A stretch of DNA of 64,000 bases from Globodera rostochiensis (GCA_018350325.1 JAEVLN010000003.1:4354745-4418744); one strand, 5' to 3'. Positions 51,141 through 63,378 are shown, counted from the first letter of the stretch. Translations and numbers: made by a program. The notes: generated by a model not told the origin, from the sequence alone.

Positions 51141-53845
51141 CATTCTCGTGCAGACTGCGGACAATCCGCTCCCGGTCTTCGGGCAATCCATGCTCAATCA
51201 CATGTCTGATCACATGGCTGCCATATGTATCCGTGGCCAAAGAGAGCACATTGCCAAGCAGTTGTTCCAACATCGGACGCTTTTGATGCTCCGTGCAGTT
51301 GTCAAGCACACATCGGGTCACCCAACTACCGCATTTATGGAGGGACAGGATAAGGACTTGCGCTGATATCTCATTGATTATCTAAATAACATTTTATTAC
51401 TAGGGCCCGGATTTTTATGTTATAACATATTTTTTTCTTCCTTACCATGAGAGAAGCCCAAAAATAGTATTTGTTTTGAAAAATTTTTGAATTAGGGCGA
51501 CTTTTTAGCACATATCAAAACATATTTTGGGGGTATTTTTTAGCACATATTTAAATGCACCCCTAAAAATTGACTTTTTCTTGGACCAAAAATCCACCCA
51601 CAAAGATCGACATTTTCCCAAAAATTTTTTACTTTTGATATTTTTTATAAAATTTTTAAAACATGTGAAAAATATATATTTACAACTGTAGGAGCAAAAA
51701 TTAATAAAGATAGATGAATTTTGAAGGTTTTTATGCTTAAACTGACTAGATTTTGGCCATTTTTGTCACATATTTTGGCATTTTTTGGGATTTTTAGCAC
51801 ATATTTTGGCATTTTTTAGCACATAAAAACTTACATTTTTGGGTTTTTAGCACAAATAAATCCGGGCCCTATTTATGGTAGTCAACCATTTGTGTCCCCC
51901 AGGCAAAAGTGACTTTAGTATAAAGGTCTAAAAACGGATTAAAAAGCAAGCAACAAATTTTTTGATGGGTTTTCAGCACCAAAGAAAATGGCGGGGGGGG
52001 GGGTCCAATCGTTAAACGAATTAAAGAAAATAATAAAATTAAAGGATTTTGCCTTCATTTGTGACGCTTTGTCCACTGATTTCAACGTCGTTTCGATCAC
52101 GTGAGAGCCGAACTTGTGCAGGGCCAATGTCAACACGTGGCCGCGCAATGCGTCCATCAGGTGAGCCGTCTCCGTCGGATTGGCACGCTCCAACTTTTGT
52201 TGGATGAACCTGGCGAAAAGTTAATGCTAATTTTATAATTAGGTAATCATGGGGAGTGGACGGTGCGCTTCCGGTCCGAAGGTCGAAAAGAACAAAAACA
52301 GTCCCAAGGTCGAAAACTCCGAAGGCCGAATAGATCGCGGTGCGTCCACGGGTTTTTAAACAGAAGTTGGTGATCGGCGCCTACATTCAGCACAGGATGT
52401 ACCCAGCGGACTCAAAACAGAAAATAAAAATGGTGTTTTAACGGTTATTTGGTCGAACTCGAGCTTTTTGTTCTATTCGACATTCGGTCCATTCGACACG
52501 CTCTTCTACCATGGGATTTAATTCGACCTTCAAACTGAATTCATTTTTTTCGACCTTCGGGCCGGTAGCCGGACAGGGAGGGGGGGGGGGGGGGGGGGGG
52601 GAGGGTGCCCGAGGGGAACGCAAATTCTCGCATTTTAAATTTCGGGATTTTTTAATATTACCAAAAAAATCAAAACACCTTTCATTGGACCGAATCGTTC
52701 AATTTTAGTTCCATTTGAACGCTCATATTTACTTTTTCAGGAGGTCGTGCGGGATCGGATTTGCGGGACTATAAATCTGTATTTTTGGTTCCAATGTACT
52801 GTTTTTGAAAAATTTTCGATACGAACCCTGATCTAACTTGATTGAATTTGATTTTATGTTTTGCAAAATCAATAATTTTTTGACCAATTTTCTTAACAAA
52901 TTCCATCAAAAAACTCACAAATTTTTCCCGGCGGCGCCTGTCGACACCGCCGGCCCCCACCCCCGAGACAATTTTCATCGATATGCAAAAATTTCACTTG
53001 AAAAAATTTCGGATTTAGGGTTTCGGAATTTCGGGAAATTTCGGATTTTTGGGTTTTCGGATTTCGGATTTAAAATCGTTTCGGATTTTTGGGATTTTCG
53101 GATTTAAAATCGTTTCGGATTTTTGGGCTTTCGGAAATTTCGGATTTTATTTTCCGATTTTGCCCAGCCCTGATCTCCAGGGTGGTCATAATACCTGATT
53201 GGTCAGCTTTTTCCTGATTAAGCGCCGTCGAAAATTTTTAGAAAATTTGATTTAATTTATTAAGAGATTTGAGCCAAAATTGGAAGGAATGAGATGGTTT
53301 TTCCCAAAAAACATATTTGCGACACCCTTGAATTCAATTTCAATAAACAATAATTTTCTAAAGAACCACAAAGATCGGCAAAAAGTTGAAAACCCAAAAA
53401 AACACCATTTAACAAAAATGCAGCATCGGACCTTTCAAAACCCACAAAAAGTTGCTAAAGCATCAGATATCATATCATAAAGCTTTTATTGAGAAAAGCC
53501 AACCGATTGGTCAGAGTTTCGACTGAGATTAGCTTGTTTGATTTGGTGGAAGTTGAAGAAAGTTGCCCCAGCCAGGGCTGTTCAAATCGTTCACGCAACA
53601 ATTCCCACCTTGAACCGCGCGGGTCCCGCGCAAACTCCAGGATGTCATTGCCCAAATCGGCGAGTTGAAGATTGGCAATACGGTTGTTGCGGTAATCGTT
53701 CAACAGCTTGGAGCTCTGGCTGGGCCGCTCTGAAATTGCGAAAACTCTGAAAAAACTCGAACAGACTCCCAGCAGAAGTAAAATTTGTAATATTCAGGGG
53801 GTTTTTTCAAAATTTCCAAAATTTACTGGACGACGTCGACGCCAT
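50116..53845 (-). CDS. Pumilio/PUF family RNA-binding protein copy C with eight repeats
   Basis: Exons 53827-53845 (MASTSS), 53609-53729, 52053-52209 (after FIQQKLER, ANPTETAHLMDALRGHV), 51142-51381 (LSLHKCGSWVTRC, DTYGSHVIRHVIEH), 50332-50657 (HKYGSLVIRC, DQYGCFVIEHVIEH, then the degenerate NSFCSVIHKC repeat) and 50116-50277 (HPFGNKVVQKMM). Summing gives exactly eight PUF repeats, the canonical number. The likely role is sequence-specific 3'UTR binding and translational repression, as for FBF/PUF proteins in nematode germ cells. The 52053 donor is AAG|GCAAAA, a GC-AG intron at the same place as in copies A and B. The C-terminus beyond 50116 is unresolved. Confidence 0.8.
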
Positions 53846-53900
53846 GCGAGTGTCCCATGAAAGAACGGCCGGGCACTCATTTTTGATGCATTTATGCAAA

Positions 53901-54449
53901 AATGTCAGCCGAACAGTTTGAACGTGTCGAATCTAAAACAATTTTGGGACTAAAAAATATGCATACGAATGGAGAGGTTACGCCATCCAAACCCCTCCAA
54001 CTACTCGCTTTCAACCAATCCAAGTTACTGCAACAAAACGATTTTTGGAAAATTTTGGTTTGAAAAATTGTTCGAATTTGGGTCCGGAATCGGATTCTAC
54101 GCACCGAAAAACCCCTAGAAACATCTTTTTATCTACTGAAAACAATTTGTTTTTTTCAAGAAATAATAAAGCTTTTGAATGCCATTTTGTTTGTTTGGCA
54201 CGGCCCTGCCAGTTTTTCCTAATAATGCGCAAAAATAACATACAAAGTTTAAGCAAAAAAAAAACGCTTTCGCAAAACGCGTTGTCCCGACAATTTCTCG
54301 AGAACGAAAATCAGACGCTTTCCCTCAAATTGTTTTTATACTTTTTCACCAAAAACCCAAAGCTAACTCATTGCAACCTTGTGAATGATTTGCTGGCCGT
54401 TCAGAAAATTGCGAATGAAACGGTCGAGCATTTTGAACGATTGCGTTAA
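53901..54449 (+). pseudogene. Second copy of the PUF-neighbour small gene, damaged
   Basis: It starts MSAEQFERVESKTILGLKNM 56 bp from the divergent PUF copy C start and ends with the same NDLLAVQKIANETVEHFERL-LR stop block (54365-54449). Compared with the copy at 45121, the segment containing the exon-1 splice donor (TTGTAACTT at about 45226) is deleted and most of the intron is missing. It is probably non-functional, though an altered splice form cannot be excluded. Confidence 0.5.
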
Positions 54450-54519
54450 TTTCTAATTGCTGAAAAGCGCCAATTGAAAAAGTTTTGAATAATAAATAAA
54501 ACAAATGACACAACACTAT

Positions 54520-55560
54520 GGGTCAAGCCCAGCAGCAGAGAAAACCCCCTGTACTATCTCGCTTTTCCCTTTTATCTCTAACATGTTCTCTTCATTTGGC
54601 GTTCTCTCTCACCTTTTTTAATAATATTTTGACCATCCCGCACTTCGATACGCCTAACTTCATTTGTATATGGCGGATCCTTCTAAAATTTTCACCAACC
54701 CTAGAAAACAATATATTAAACATTATTTCGGGGTTTTTAGTTTTTGTTAGAGGGGTTTTATTTTATAAATAATCTGAGCTTTCAAATGACACCAAATTTA
54801 TTTGATTTGATTAAGTTTGAAGAGACTTATAGTCATTTAGGCCAAAAATCAATGTTGCAAACATGTGCCGACGGTTATAACTTTTTTCAAACTCAACCAA
54901 AACAAATATACATGGTATCATTAGGAAGCTCAAATTTTCTAGAATTTTTCATCAAACAAAAGCTAAGCGATTCGGAAAGGTTTTAAAAATCGAATAAAAA
55001 TTCAATGGTGGGGGATATAGTGTCTGATTATACGTGTCTGCCGCATGGTTAATTTTTTGAATTAGTGCTAAAATGCATAAATTTTGGCGCATCGTTCATT
55101 TTTGTGCTGCTAGGCTTGACCCATAGTGACACAATGAAACATTAATTCAGCCAAATTTCCAAAAAACAACAAAAATTTTAAAAAAGGGTAATATGTAGTG
55201 TAGTTTGTGCCCCCCCTTTTTTGAAAAAATATCAAAAATTTTAAAAGTCATATAAAACATGTTTCCGGGGGGTTTTCGGGGTCGCTGATCACGATTCTGA
55301 CATTTATTTTAAATATAATTTCGTGCTTCAAACTTACCCGATTCAAACAAATTAAAAACCATTTGAATGCTCTTGTCGTAAAAAAGTGTTTGCACTCAAT
55401 CGGTTCGAACAAATTTTTTTTTTTTGTCAAAAAGTATGCAACATCAAAGAATTTGTCACTCGCTAATGATCTTTAGGGGTGTATGTTATCTCCGACCTCG
55501 AGTCGGGGTTTTTCGAGGGTTAGAAGTGTCGGGTCGGAGAATACCACTAAAAGTTTACGG
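54520..55560. other. Intergenic, no supportable gene
   Basis: A + strand frame at 54744-54986 (NNLSFQMTPNLFDLIKFEET) is uninterrupted for 80 codons but has no recognisable domain or splice context. The sequence CTATGGGTCAAGCCCAGCAG at 54516-54535 has a partly inverted match at about 55110-55127 (TAGGCTTGACCCATAG), so 54516-55127 may be a small mobile element. Confidence 0.4.
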
Positions 55561-55582
55561 TTTTGCTAGTGAGCGAGATGCA

Positions 55583-57096
55583 TGGGCGAAATGTCGTATT
55601 TTGGGTTAGTGGGCGAAATGTCGTATTTTGGGTTAGTGGGCGAAATGTCGTATTTTGGGTTAGTGGGCGAAATGTCGTATTTTGGGTTAGTGGGCTAAAT
55701 GTCGTATTTTGGGTTAGTGGGCGAAATGTCGTATTTTGGGTTAGTGGGCGAAATGTCGTATTTTGGGTTAGTGGGCGAAATGACGTATTTTGGGTTAGTG
55801 GGCGAAATGTCGTATTTTTGGGTTAGTGGGCGAAATGTCGTATTTTGGGTTAGTGGGCGAAATGTCGTGTTTTGGGTTAGTGGGCGAAATGTCGTATTTT
55901 GGGTTAGTGGGCTAAATGTCGTATTTTGGGTTAGTGGGCGAAATGTCGTATTTTGGGTTAGTGGGCGAAATGTCGTATTTTGGGTTAGTGGGCTAAATGT
56001 CGTATTTTGGGTTAGTGGGCGAAATGTCGTATTTTGGGTTAGTGGGCGAAATGTCGAATTTTGGGTTAGTGGGCGAAATGACGTATTTTGGGTTAGTGGG
56101 CGAAATGTCGTATTTTGGGTTAGTGGGCGAAATGTCGTATTTTGCGTTAGTGGGCGAAATGTCGTATTTTGGGTTAGTGGGCGAAATGTCGTGTTTTGGG
56201 TTAGTGGGCGAAATGTCGTATTTTGGGTTAGTGGGCGAAATGTCGTATTTTGGGTTAGTGGGCGAAATGTCGTATTTTGGGTTAGTGGGCGAAATGTCGT
56301 GTTTTGGGTTAGTGGGCGAAATGTCGTATTTTGGGTTAGTGGGCGAAATGACGTATTTTGGGTTAGTGGGCGAAATGTCGTATTTTGGGTTAGTGGGCGA
56401 AATGTCGTATTTTGGGTTAGTGGGCGAAATGTCGTGTTTTGGGTTAGTGGGCGAAATGTCGTATTTTGGGTTAGTGGGCGAAATGTCGTGTTTTGGGTTA
56501 GTGGGCGAAATGTCGTATTTTGGGTTAGTGGGCTAAATGTCGTATTTTTGGTTAGTGGGCGAAATGTCGTATTTTGGGTTAGTGGGCGAAATGTCGTATT
56601 TTGGGTTAGTGGGCGAAATGTCGTATTTTGGGTTAGTGGGCGAAATGACGTATTTTGGGTTAGTGGGCGAAATGTCGTATTTTGGGTTAGTGGGCGAAAT
56701 GTCGTATTTTGCGTTAGTGGGCGAAATGTCGTATTTTGGGTTAGTGGGCGAAATGTCGTATTTTGGGTTAGTGGGCGAAATGTCGTATTTTGGGTTAGTG
56801 GGCGAAATGACGTATTTTGGGTTAGTGGGCGAAATGTCGTATTTTGGGTTAGTGGGCGAAATGTCGTATTTTGGGTTAGTGGGCGAAATGTCGTATTTTG
56901 GGTTAGTGGGCGAAATGTCGTGTTTTGGGTTAGTGGGCGAAATGTCGTATTTTGGGTTAGTGGGCTAAATGTCGTATTTTTGGTTAGTGGGCTAAATGTC
57001 GTATTTTTGGTGAGTGGGCGAAATGTCGTATTTTTGGTTAGTGGGCGAAATGTCGTATTTTGGGTTAGTGGGCGAAATGTCGTATTTTGGGTTAGT
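55583..57096. repeat. Satellite of about 56 copies of a 27-bp unit
   Basis: Head-to-tail copies of GGGCGAAATGTCGTATTTTG followed by GGTTAGT, mostly identical, with recurrent single-base variants (TGACGTA, TCGTGTT, GGGCTAAA). Because 27 is a multiple of three and the unit lacks stops, long frames stay open on both strands (period nine residues, for example VSGRNVVFW). A one-base insertion near 55815 shifts the plus frame. I treat the frames as a by-product of the repeat. Confidence 0.95.
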
Positions 57097-57558
57097 CGAT
57101 GATTTGCCTGGCGATTAAAAAAACCGGAACTTTTGTCAATTTTATTAGATGCTCTAAAAATTTCGAATTTATTCAAATAATACGTTTAACCAATGTTGAA
57201 TGAATTTGAAGAATTTTAGGGAGATTTTATATTGAATTTGAAAAAATTTATGTGCATATTTTTTCATTTTATGTGCATATTTTTTCGACTCCCTAGAGAT
57301 CATCAGTTTATATATATTGTCGGCGGATTTTGTTTGATCAAAAGAGTTCCAATCAGCAATTGTTGGTTCCAAGATTTCACATTAAAACATTTAATATATA
57401 ATAATTTTTAAAACTAATTAAAAGTAGGGTGAAACCCCGGCCCGTCCCCGCAAATTTAGACCATGATTCGGGAAGTTCCCCGAGCCCCATCCCCGACTCA
57501 GGCGGGCATAACAACATACACCCCCTAAAGATGGCATCATCGAATTGCTTCAACAACT

Positions 57559-59768
57559 GGATTCGGCACCGGTCCAGGTTCGGCACCGGTCTAGGTTCGG
57601 CACCGGTCTAGGTTCGGCACCGGTCTAGGTTCGGCACCGGCCCAGGTTCGGCACCGGCCCAGGTTCGGCACCGGCCCAGGTTCGGCACCGGTCTAGGTTC
57701 GGCACCGGCCCAGGTTCGGCACCGGTCTAGGTTCGGCACCGGTCTAGGTTCGTCACCGGTCTAGGTTCGGCACCGGCCCAGGTTCGGCACCGGCCCAGGT
57801 TCGGCACCGGTCTAGGTTCGGCACCGGCCCAGGTTCGGCACCGGCTCAGGTTCGGCACCGGTCTAGGTTCGGCACCGGTCTAAGTTCGGCACCGGTCTAG
57901 GTTCGGCACCGGCCCAGGTTCGGCACCGGCCCAGGTTCGGCACCGGCCCAGGTTCGGCACCGGCCCAGGTTCGGCACCGGCCCAGTTTCGGCACCGGCCC
58001 AGGTTCGGCACCGGCCCAGGTTCGGCACCGGCCCAGGTTCGGCACCGGCCCAGGTTCGGCACCGGTCTAGGTTCGGCACCGGTCTAGGTTCGGCACTGGT
58101 CTAGGTTCGGCACCGGCCCAGGTTCGGCACCGGTCTAGGTTCGGCACCGGTCTAGGTTCGGCACCGGTCTAGGTTCGGCACCGGTCTAGGTTCGGCACCG
58201 GCCCAGGTTCGGCACCGGCCCAGGTTCGGCACCGGTCTAGGTTCGGCACCGGTCTAGGTTCGACACCGGTCTAGGTTCGGCACCGGCCCAGGTTCGGCAC
58301 CGGCCCAGGTTCGGCACCGGTCTAGGTTCGGCACCGGCCCAGGTTCGGCACCGGCCCAGGTTCGGCACCGGTCTAGGTTCGGCACCGGTCTAGGTTCGGC
58401 ACCGGTCTAGGTTCGGCACCGGCCCAGGTTCGGCACCGGCCCAGGTTCGGCACCGGCCCAGGTTCGGCACCGGCCCAGGTTCGGCACCGGCCCAGGTTCG
58501 GCACCGGCCCAGGTTCGGCACCGGCCCAGGTTCGGCACCGGCCCAGGTTCGGCACCGGCCCAGGTTCGGCACCGGCCCAGGTTCGGCACCGGCCCAGGTT
58601 CGGCACCGGCCCAGGTTCGGCACCGGCCCAGGTTCGGCACCGGCCCAGGTTCGGCACCGGTCTAGGTTCGGCACCGGTCTAGGTTCGGCACTGGTCTAGG
58701 TTCGGCACCGGCCCAGGTTCGACACCGGTCTAGGTTCGGCACCGGCCCAGGTTCGGCACCGGCCCAGGTTCGGCACCGGTCTAGGTTCGGCACCGGCCCA
58801 GGTTCGGCACCGGCCCAGGTTCGGCACCGGTCTAGGTTCGGCACCGGTCTAGGTTCGGCACCGGTCTAGGTTCGGCACCGGCCCAGGTTCGGCACCGGCC
58901 CAGGTTTGGCACCGGCCCAGGTTCGGCACCGGCCCAGGTTCGGCACCGGCCCAGGTTCGGCACCGGCCCAGGTTCGGCACCGGCCCAGGTTCGGCACCGG
59001 CCCAGGTTCGGCACCGGCCCAGGTTCGGCACCGGTCTAGGTTCGGCACCGGTCTAGGTTCGGCACTGGTCTAGGTTCGGCACCGGCCCAGGTTCGGCACC
59101 GGCCCAGGTTCGGCACCGGTCTAGGTTCGGCACCGGTCTAGGTTCGGCACTGGTCTAGGTTCGGCACCGGCCCAGGTTCGGCACCGGTCTAGGTTCGGCA
59201 CCGGTCTAGGTTCGGCACTGATCTAGGTTCGGCACCGGCCCAGGTTCGGCACCGGCCCATGTTCGGCACCGGTCTATGTTCGGCACCGGTCTAGGTTCGG
59301 CACCGGTCTAGGCTCGGCACCGGTCTAGGTTCGGCACCGGCCCAGGTTCGGCACCGGCCCAGGTTCGGCACCGGTCCAGGTTCGGCACCGGCCCAGGTTC
59401 GGCACCGGCCCAGGTTCGGCACCGGTCTAGGTTCGGCACCGGCCCAGGTTCGGCACCGGTCCAGGTTCGGCACCGGTCTAGGTTCGGCACCGGTCTAGGT
59501 TCGGCACCGGTCTAGGTTCGGCACCGGCCCAGGTTCGGCACCGGTCTAGGTTCGGCACCGGTCTAGGTTCGGCACTGATCTAGGTTCGGCACCGGCCCAG
59601 GTTCGGCACCGGCCCATGTTCGGCACCGGTCTAGGTTCGGCACCGGTCTAGGTTCGGCACCGGTCTAGGTTCGGCACCGGCCCAGGTTCGGCACCGGCCC
59701 AGGTTCGGCACCGGCCCAGGTTCGGCACCGGTCTAGGTTCGGCACCGGTCTAGGTTCGGCACCGGTCT
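57559..59768. repeat. GC-rich satellite of about 130 copies of a 17-bp unit
   Basis: Tandem GGTTCGGCACCGGTCTA and its variant GGTTCGGCACCGGCCCA. The two types and rarer CACTGGTCTA/CACTGATCTA variants alternate in recurring blocks (compare 58030-58100, 58640-58700 and 59030-59070), suggesting higher-order units. The 17-bp period makes a 51-bp cycle, so all minus frames stay open with peptides such as PNLGRCRTWAGAEPGPV. Composition is far above the regional GC content. Confidence 0.95.
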
Positions 59769-59769
59769 G

Positions 59770-62200
59770 TAAGCCTCAAAAATTGTTTTTCTTTTTTTAG
59801 GCCACAAAATAAATTTCTCACATAATTATGTAAATTTTGGCTCTTGCCCGTGAATTATTCAAATTATGCCAAAAAATTTGTTTAGTCTGCACAAATGTTC
59901 GGGCACAAATTTTGCATAAATATAAATTCTTTACACCGCACAAAGTGTCACTATGACAATAAATTTTTGTGAAATCTTTGAAAAAATGATTTATTCATGG
60001 CAACGGAGGAGAGAATGCGTTTTTGAAGTTTGAACAATGGGCCAAGCACTTAACACTTTTATTTTTAAAGTACTTTTATATTTAAGAATGTGAACGGACA
60101 TTTTTTTGTTATAAAAAATTAAAAAACAAAATAAAAAATTGTTAAAAATGTTTTCCTTTTCGTTTCGCTATCTCATTTCCTCCGCCAGAGAATTCCATTT
60201 TCCTAATTGGGCCTTTTCAGAAAAACAAAAAATGTAAAAGAATTTTTAAATAAAAATTTGAAAGGGTAAAATCTGACAAAAATTTAAAAAAATCTATTTT
60301 TAGTTTTTCATTCTCAAGAAAATCGTCATTTATTAATTTTAATTAAAAATTTTAAAAATAATTTAAAGAAATTTTTTACAAACATTTTTATTTGTTACCG
60401 CACTAAATTCATGTAAAAATGATTTGCTCTTTTTTTATTTTGTGTATTCATAAACCAAAAAATTGTCAGTCCATTAACTTCTTATTCAAAAACTTAACCC
60501 CCCAAAAGGACGACGAAAAATGGGCACTTTTCTTGGACCTTAAAAATGTTTTCACATTATTTTATGGTCCGCCAACCCCCCAAAAATGTTTGACGCGCGT
60601 ATTATTTTAGTCATTTTCGGTGAATATTTTATTAATTAGCTTTGAATTTTCTGTTAAAATGTTCTCCTCTTTTTATTGACGTAAGAAATGCATTTGTAAC
60701 AACACAATGGGCCCTAATTATTATAAGCACAGGGCCAAAAACCGAAAAATTCAATTCACAATTTAACAAAATTTGGCCGCATCATTCAAATATTTCTTTT
60801 TCGATAATTTGTAGTTTTTAAAAAATAAATTCGACGCAAAATTAACTGTGACTCAATCACGCATTAATTTCGTTAGAAATCTTTTTTGTTTCTGAGATTT
60901 AGGGATTTTTAAAATTTCGTTCTAACGAGAGACCAAACGCTTCTCGGGATCCTTCGGGGATTGAATTCGGCTTCCCGATCGACCATGGAGATTTTTGGAT
61001 CGAGATTGGGCCGGGATCCCGATCCCGAAAATCGGTTTGGCCGGTCTCTAGTTCTAACCTCAGCCCAAAAATTGCCAAAAGAGTTCAACTTACGGTTTAA
61101 TTTTTTTATTTAAAAAATACTCAAAAAATTTCAAAAAAAAATGTAAATTTTTGGGCAAAATGCCGTATAAAAATGCGTCTTTAAAATTTGGTTTTTTATT
61201 TTTTGAGACGAAGAAATTGTCGTCCTCTTCTGACTGCTAAAGGCAAAGGAAATAACACAATTTAGCCCCCTTTTAATGACATCCTGCTTGCTGCTGCTGC
61301 TGGCGCTGTTGACACGAAAAGTTTTGTGGGGGGGGGGGGAAGTTGTGAATAAATTGCCCCCCCCCCGGGGGTGACAAAATTTGCATTCAAATTTTTCGTA
61401 ATAAATAAATTTGGCGCTAAATTTGATTTTATTTTTTATTTTTATTTGGGAATGGCTAAATAATCAATTCTTTGTCTTCTTTCAAACTGTGCCCTATTAA
61501 AGCTCTTCAAGAGCCTGGCGCCCACTTATTAATTCATTCTCGACACGAACAACGATAATTATTCATCAAAAATCCCGGAAACGGTGGGGGGGGGGGGCTT
61601 TCAAATGGCCGGATTTTGATCCCGGCATCGGACATTTTTTGAGGAGAAACCCCAAAATTTAAATTTTTCCAGGGCCTAAATACCTGCTCTAGGTACGCAA
61701 AGCTGAAAAGGGCCGGGAAAATCCCGGACTTTTTTTTGAACTTATTTTAAATTCTGACTTTGAAGATTTAGGCATTTTTTTCGAAAAATGAAAATTTCCA
61801 AAGGAATAAAAAATTTTCCAATTTCCCACGCGTCAAAATCAAAAGAGAAAATGGCGGGGGGTTCTTTCAATCAAAGCCATCCGTTCGTGCCGTGCCATTG
61901 AAAGATGAAGAGACCGGCAAATGCCCATGGGAAAATTCCCCCCCCCCCTCTAAAAGTGCACATTTGGGGCCAATTCATCGCTAAAGAGGGCAAAAAAAAA
62001 AAATCAAAAACACCGGCAAAAAACCGTACCCTAAAAACATTTCCTCAAAATTATAATTTATTTTTATTATAAAAGCATAAAAAAGCTTGCAGAGAATGGA
62101 CCAATTTTTAAATCATATTTTGGGGAAATTAAATTAAATTAATTCTTTATTTATTTATTTAATCTATTAATTATTATTTAAAATTATGATTGCATTTTGA
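59770..62200. other. AT-rich intergenic region
   Basis: No exon chain recognised. It contains an element with a TTTGGCCGGTCTCTAGTT end (about 60925-61050) related to the MITE at 26560, and G/C runs at 61328-61337, 61358-61366, 61586-61595 and 61941-61949. Confidence 0.5.
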
Positions 62201-62204
62201 ATAG

Positions 62205-62640
62205 ATGTGGAAAACCAATTTTCGTATATTAATAATAGTTTTTTTGCTCTCCTTCACATTTTTTGCCCTTTCCACGGCACGGAGCAGTATCAGCAACAAC
62301 AGCAGCGGCAGCAGCAAACGCGTGCCGGCTCTCCAATTTTTGGAAACGCTGTTGAACCTAAAGGATGTTCGGGTGGAGGTTGAAATTTCTTTTTCTTTTA
62401 AGAAAATTTAATTAATTAAATTTATTTATTTTTTAATTTTTGTTCGCCGATTTTTCTGGAGATGAAAACAGCAACAACAGCAGCAACAATTTGGTGTCCT
62501 TTCGCAGCAGTGAAAATGGCAATGATAATAATGGTGGGCACAAAAAGAGAGAACGGCACGCGTTTTTTGCAAATTTGTTACGTGCTAATAAAATGCTAAA
62601 ACAAAAAAATGTCCGGGCGAAAATTAGAAAATGCTTTTAA
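62205..62640 (+). CDS. Putative secreted protein or receptor N-terminus (signal peptide exon plus serine/asparagine-rich exon)
   Basis: The ATG at 62205 starts a clear signal peptide (ILIIVFLLSFTFFALSTA), followed by a serine-rich stretch, a KR dibasic site and LQFLETLLNLKDVR. After a short AT-rich gap, 62460-62640 encodes DENSNNSSNNLVSFRS, then HKKRERHAFFANLLRANKML and a stop. The splice joint is not resolved; donors near 62375-62381 do not give the second frame without assuming an odd boundary. Dibasic sites flanking a short helix allow a neuropeptide-like precursor, but nothing shows it. It could instead be the first exon of the downstream receptor gene. Confidence 0.35.
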
Positions 62641-62805
62641 ATGTTCTTTCTTCAAAATGAGTTTTAATTTTTTCCAAAATTTAGTGAAAATTTCCTCTAA
62701 AATTTTCACAGAAAAATTAAAAACAAGTTAAGCTTTTGCAATGAATGGATTTGGCATAAAAATTCCGCAATTATAAATACAAATTTTTTGCTTTTTAACA
62801 GTAAT

Positions 62806-63055
62806 TTTGAAAACATCAAAAAACATTTCGCCAGACGAAACGCTGATTCCGGGCCGACGCGGTGGTGAGGCGGCGCACCAACGCCACAGCGACGGCGGTG
62901 CCGGCGGACGCTTTGCGTTGGCCGTGACGAAGCCGCGCACGGCGGCCGCCTCACCGCCGCCGCGTTACGAAGCGGCGGCGGTGCAGCGGCGGATGAGCGA
63001 CACGGAAACGGCACTGATGGAGGCCAATTTGCTGAGGGCACTGCAAATAAGTGAA
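62806..63055 (+). CDS. GC-rich exon, probable N-terminal extension of the downstream receptor gene
   Basis: After TTTTTAACAG (ending about 62802) a GC-rich block encodes ISPDETLIPGRRGGEAAHQR, an Ala/Pro-rich middle, and SDTETALMEANLLRALQI before a possible GTGAAA donor. Its base composition contrasts sharply with its flanks, as for the other exons here. It lies in the same orientation as, and 330 bp before, the Cys-loop receptor exons. The minus strand is also open, so coding strand and membership are inferred. Confidence 0.4.
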
Positions 63056-63378
63056 ATATTGATTTTTAAATTCAAAAAATTGATTAGTTTGATGAAAATT
63101 TAATCATTTTCGAAAAAGCAAACATTTTTAAGCTTCTTTTTAACCAAAATTCACAAATTGTTACGGCGCAGCAGGCACTGTGTTTGTTGGTGCCGGAACG
63201 AATTCGTTTTTGAAATTTTAGGATGCATAAATTTTTATTCTACTTTAAGAATAAGGAAATGTACTTGTTGATTCAATATTTATGTAATTATTATTTTAAA
63301 TTTTATTGATATAATTTGAGTCAATTTTTATCTTTAAATGATGATTTATTATGCGTTTAAATTTCCATTTAATTTGAG

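Noticed and set aside
55695..57176. Long open frames on both strands (467 and 493 codons) as genes
   Set aside because: They are generated by the 27-bp tandem repeat, whose length is a multiple of three and which has no stop in these frames. The encoded peptides are pure nine-residue repeats with no flanking exon structure.
57863..59490. Overlapping 60-94 codon minus-strand frames (PNLGRCRTWAGAEP...)
   Set aside because: All three minus frames are open because of the 17-bp satellite, so none is preferred as coding.
55583..59768. CRISPR-like array
   Set aside because: The units are contiguous with no unique spacers and the genome is eukaryotic. These are satellites.
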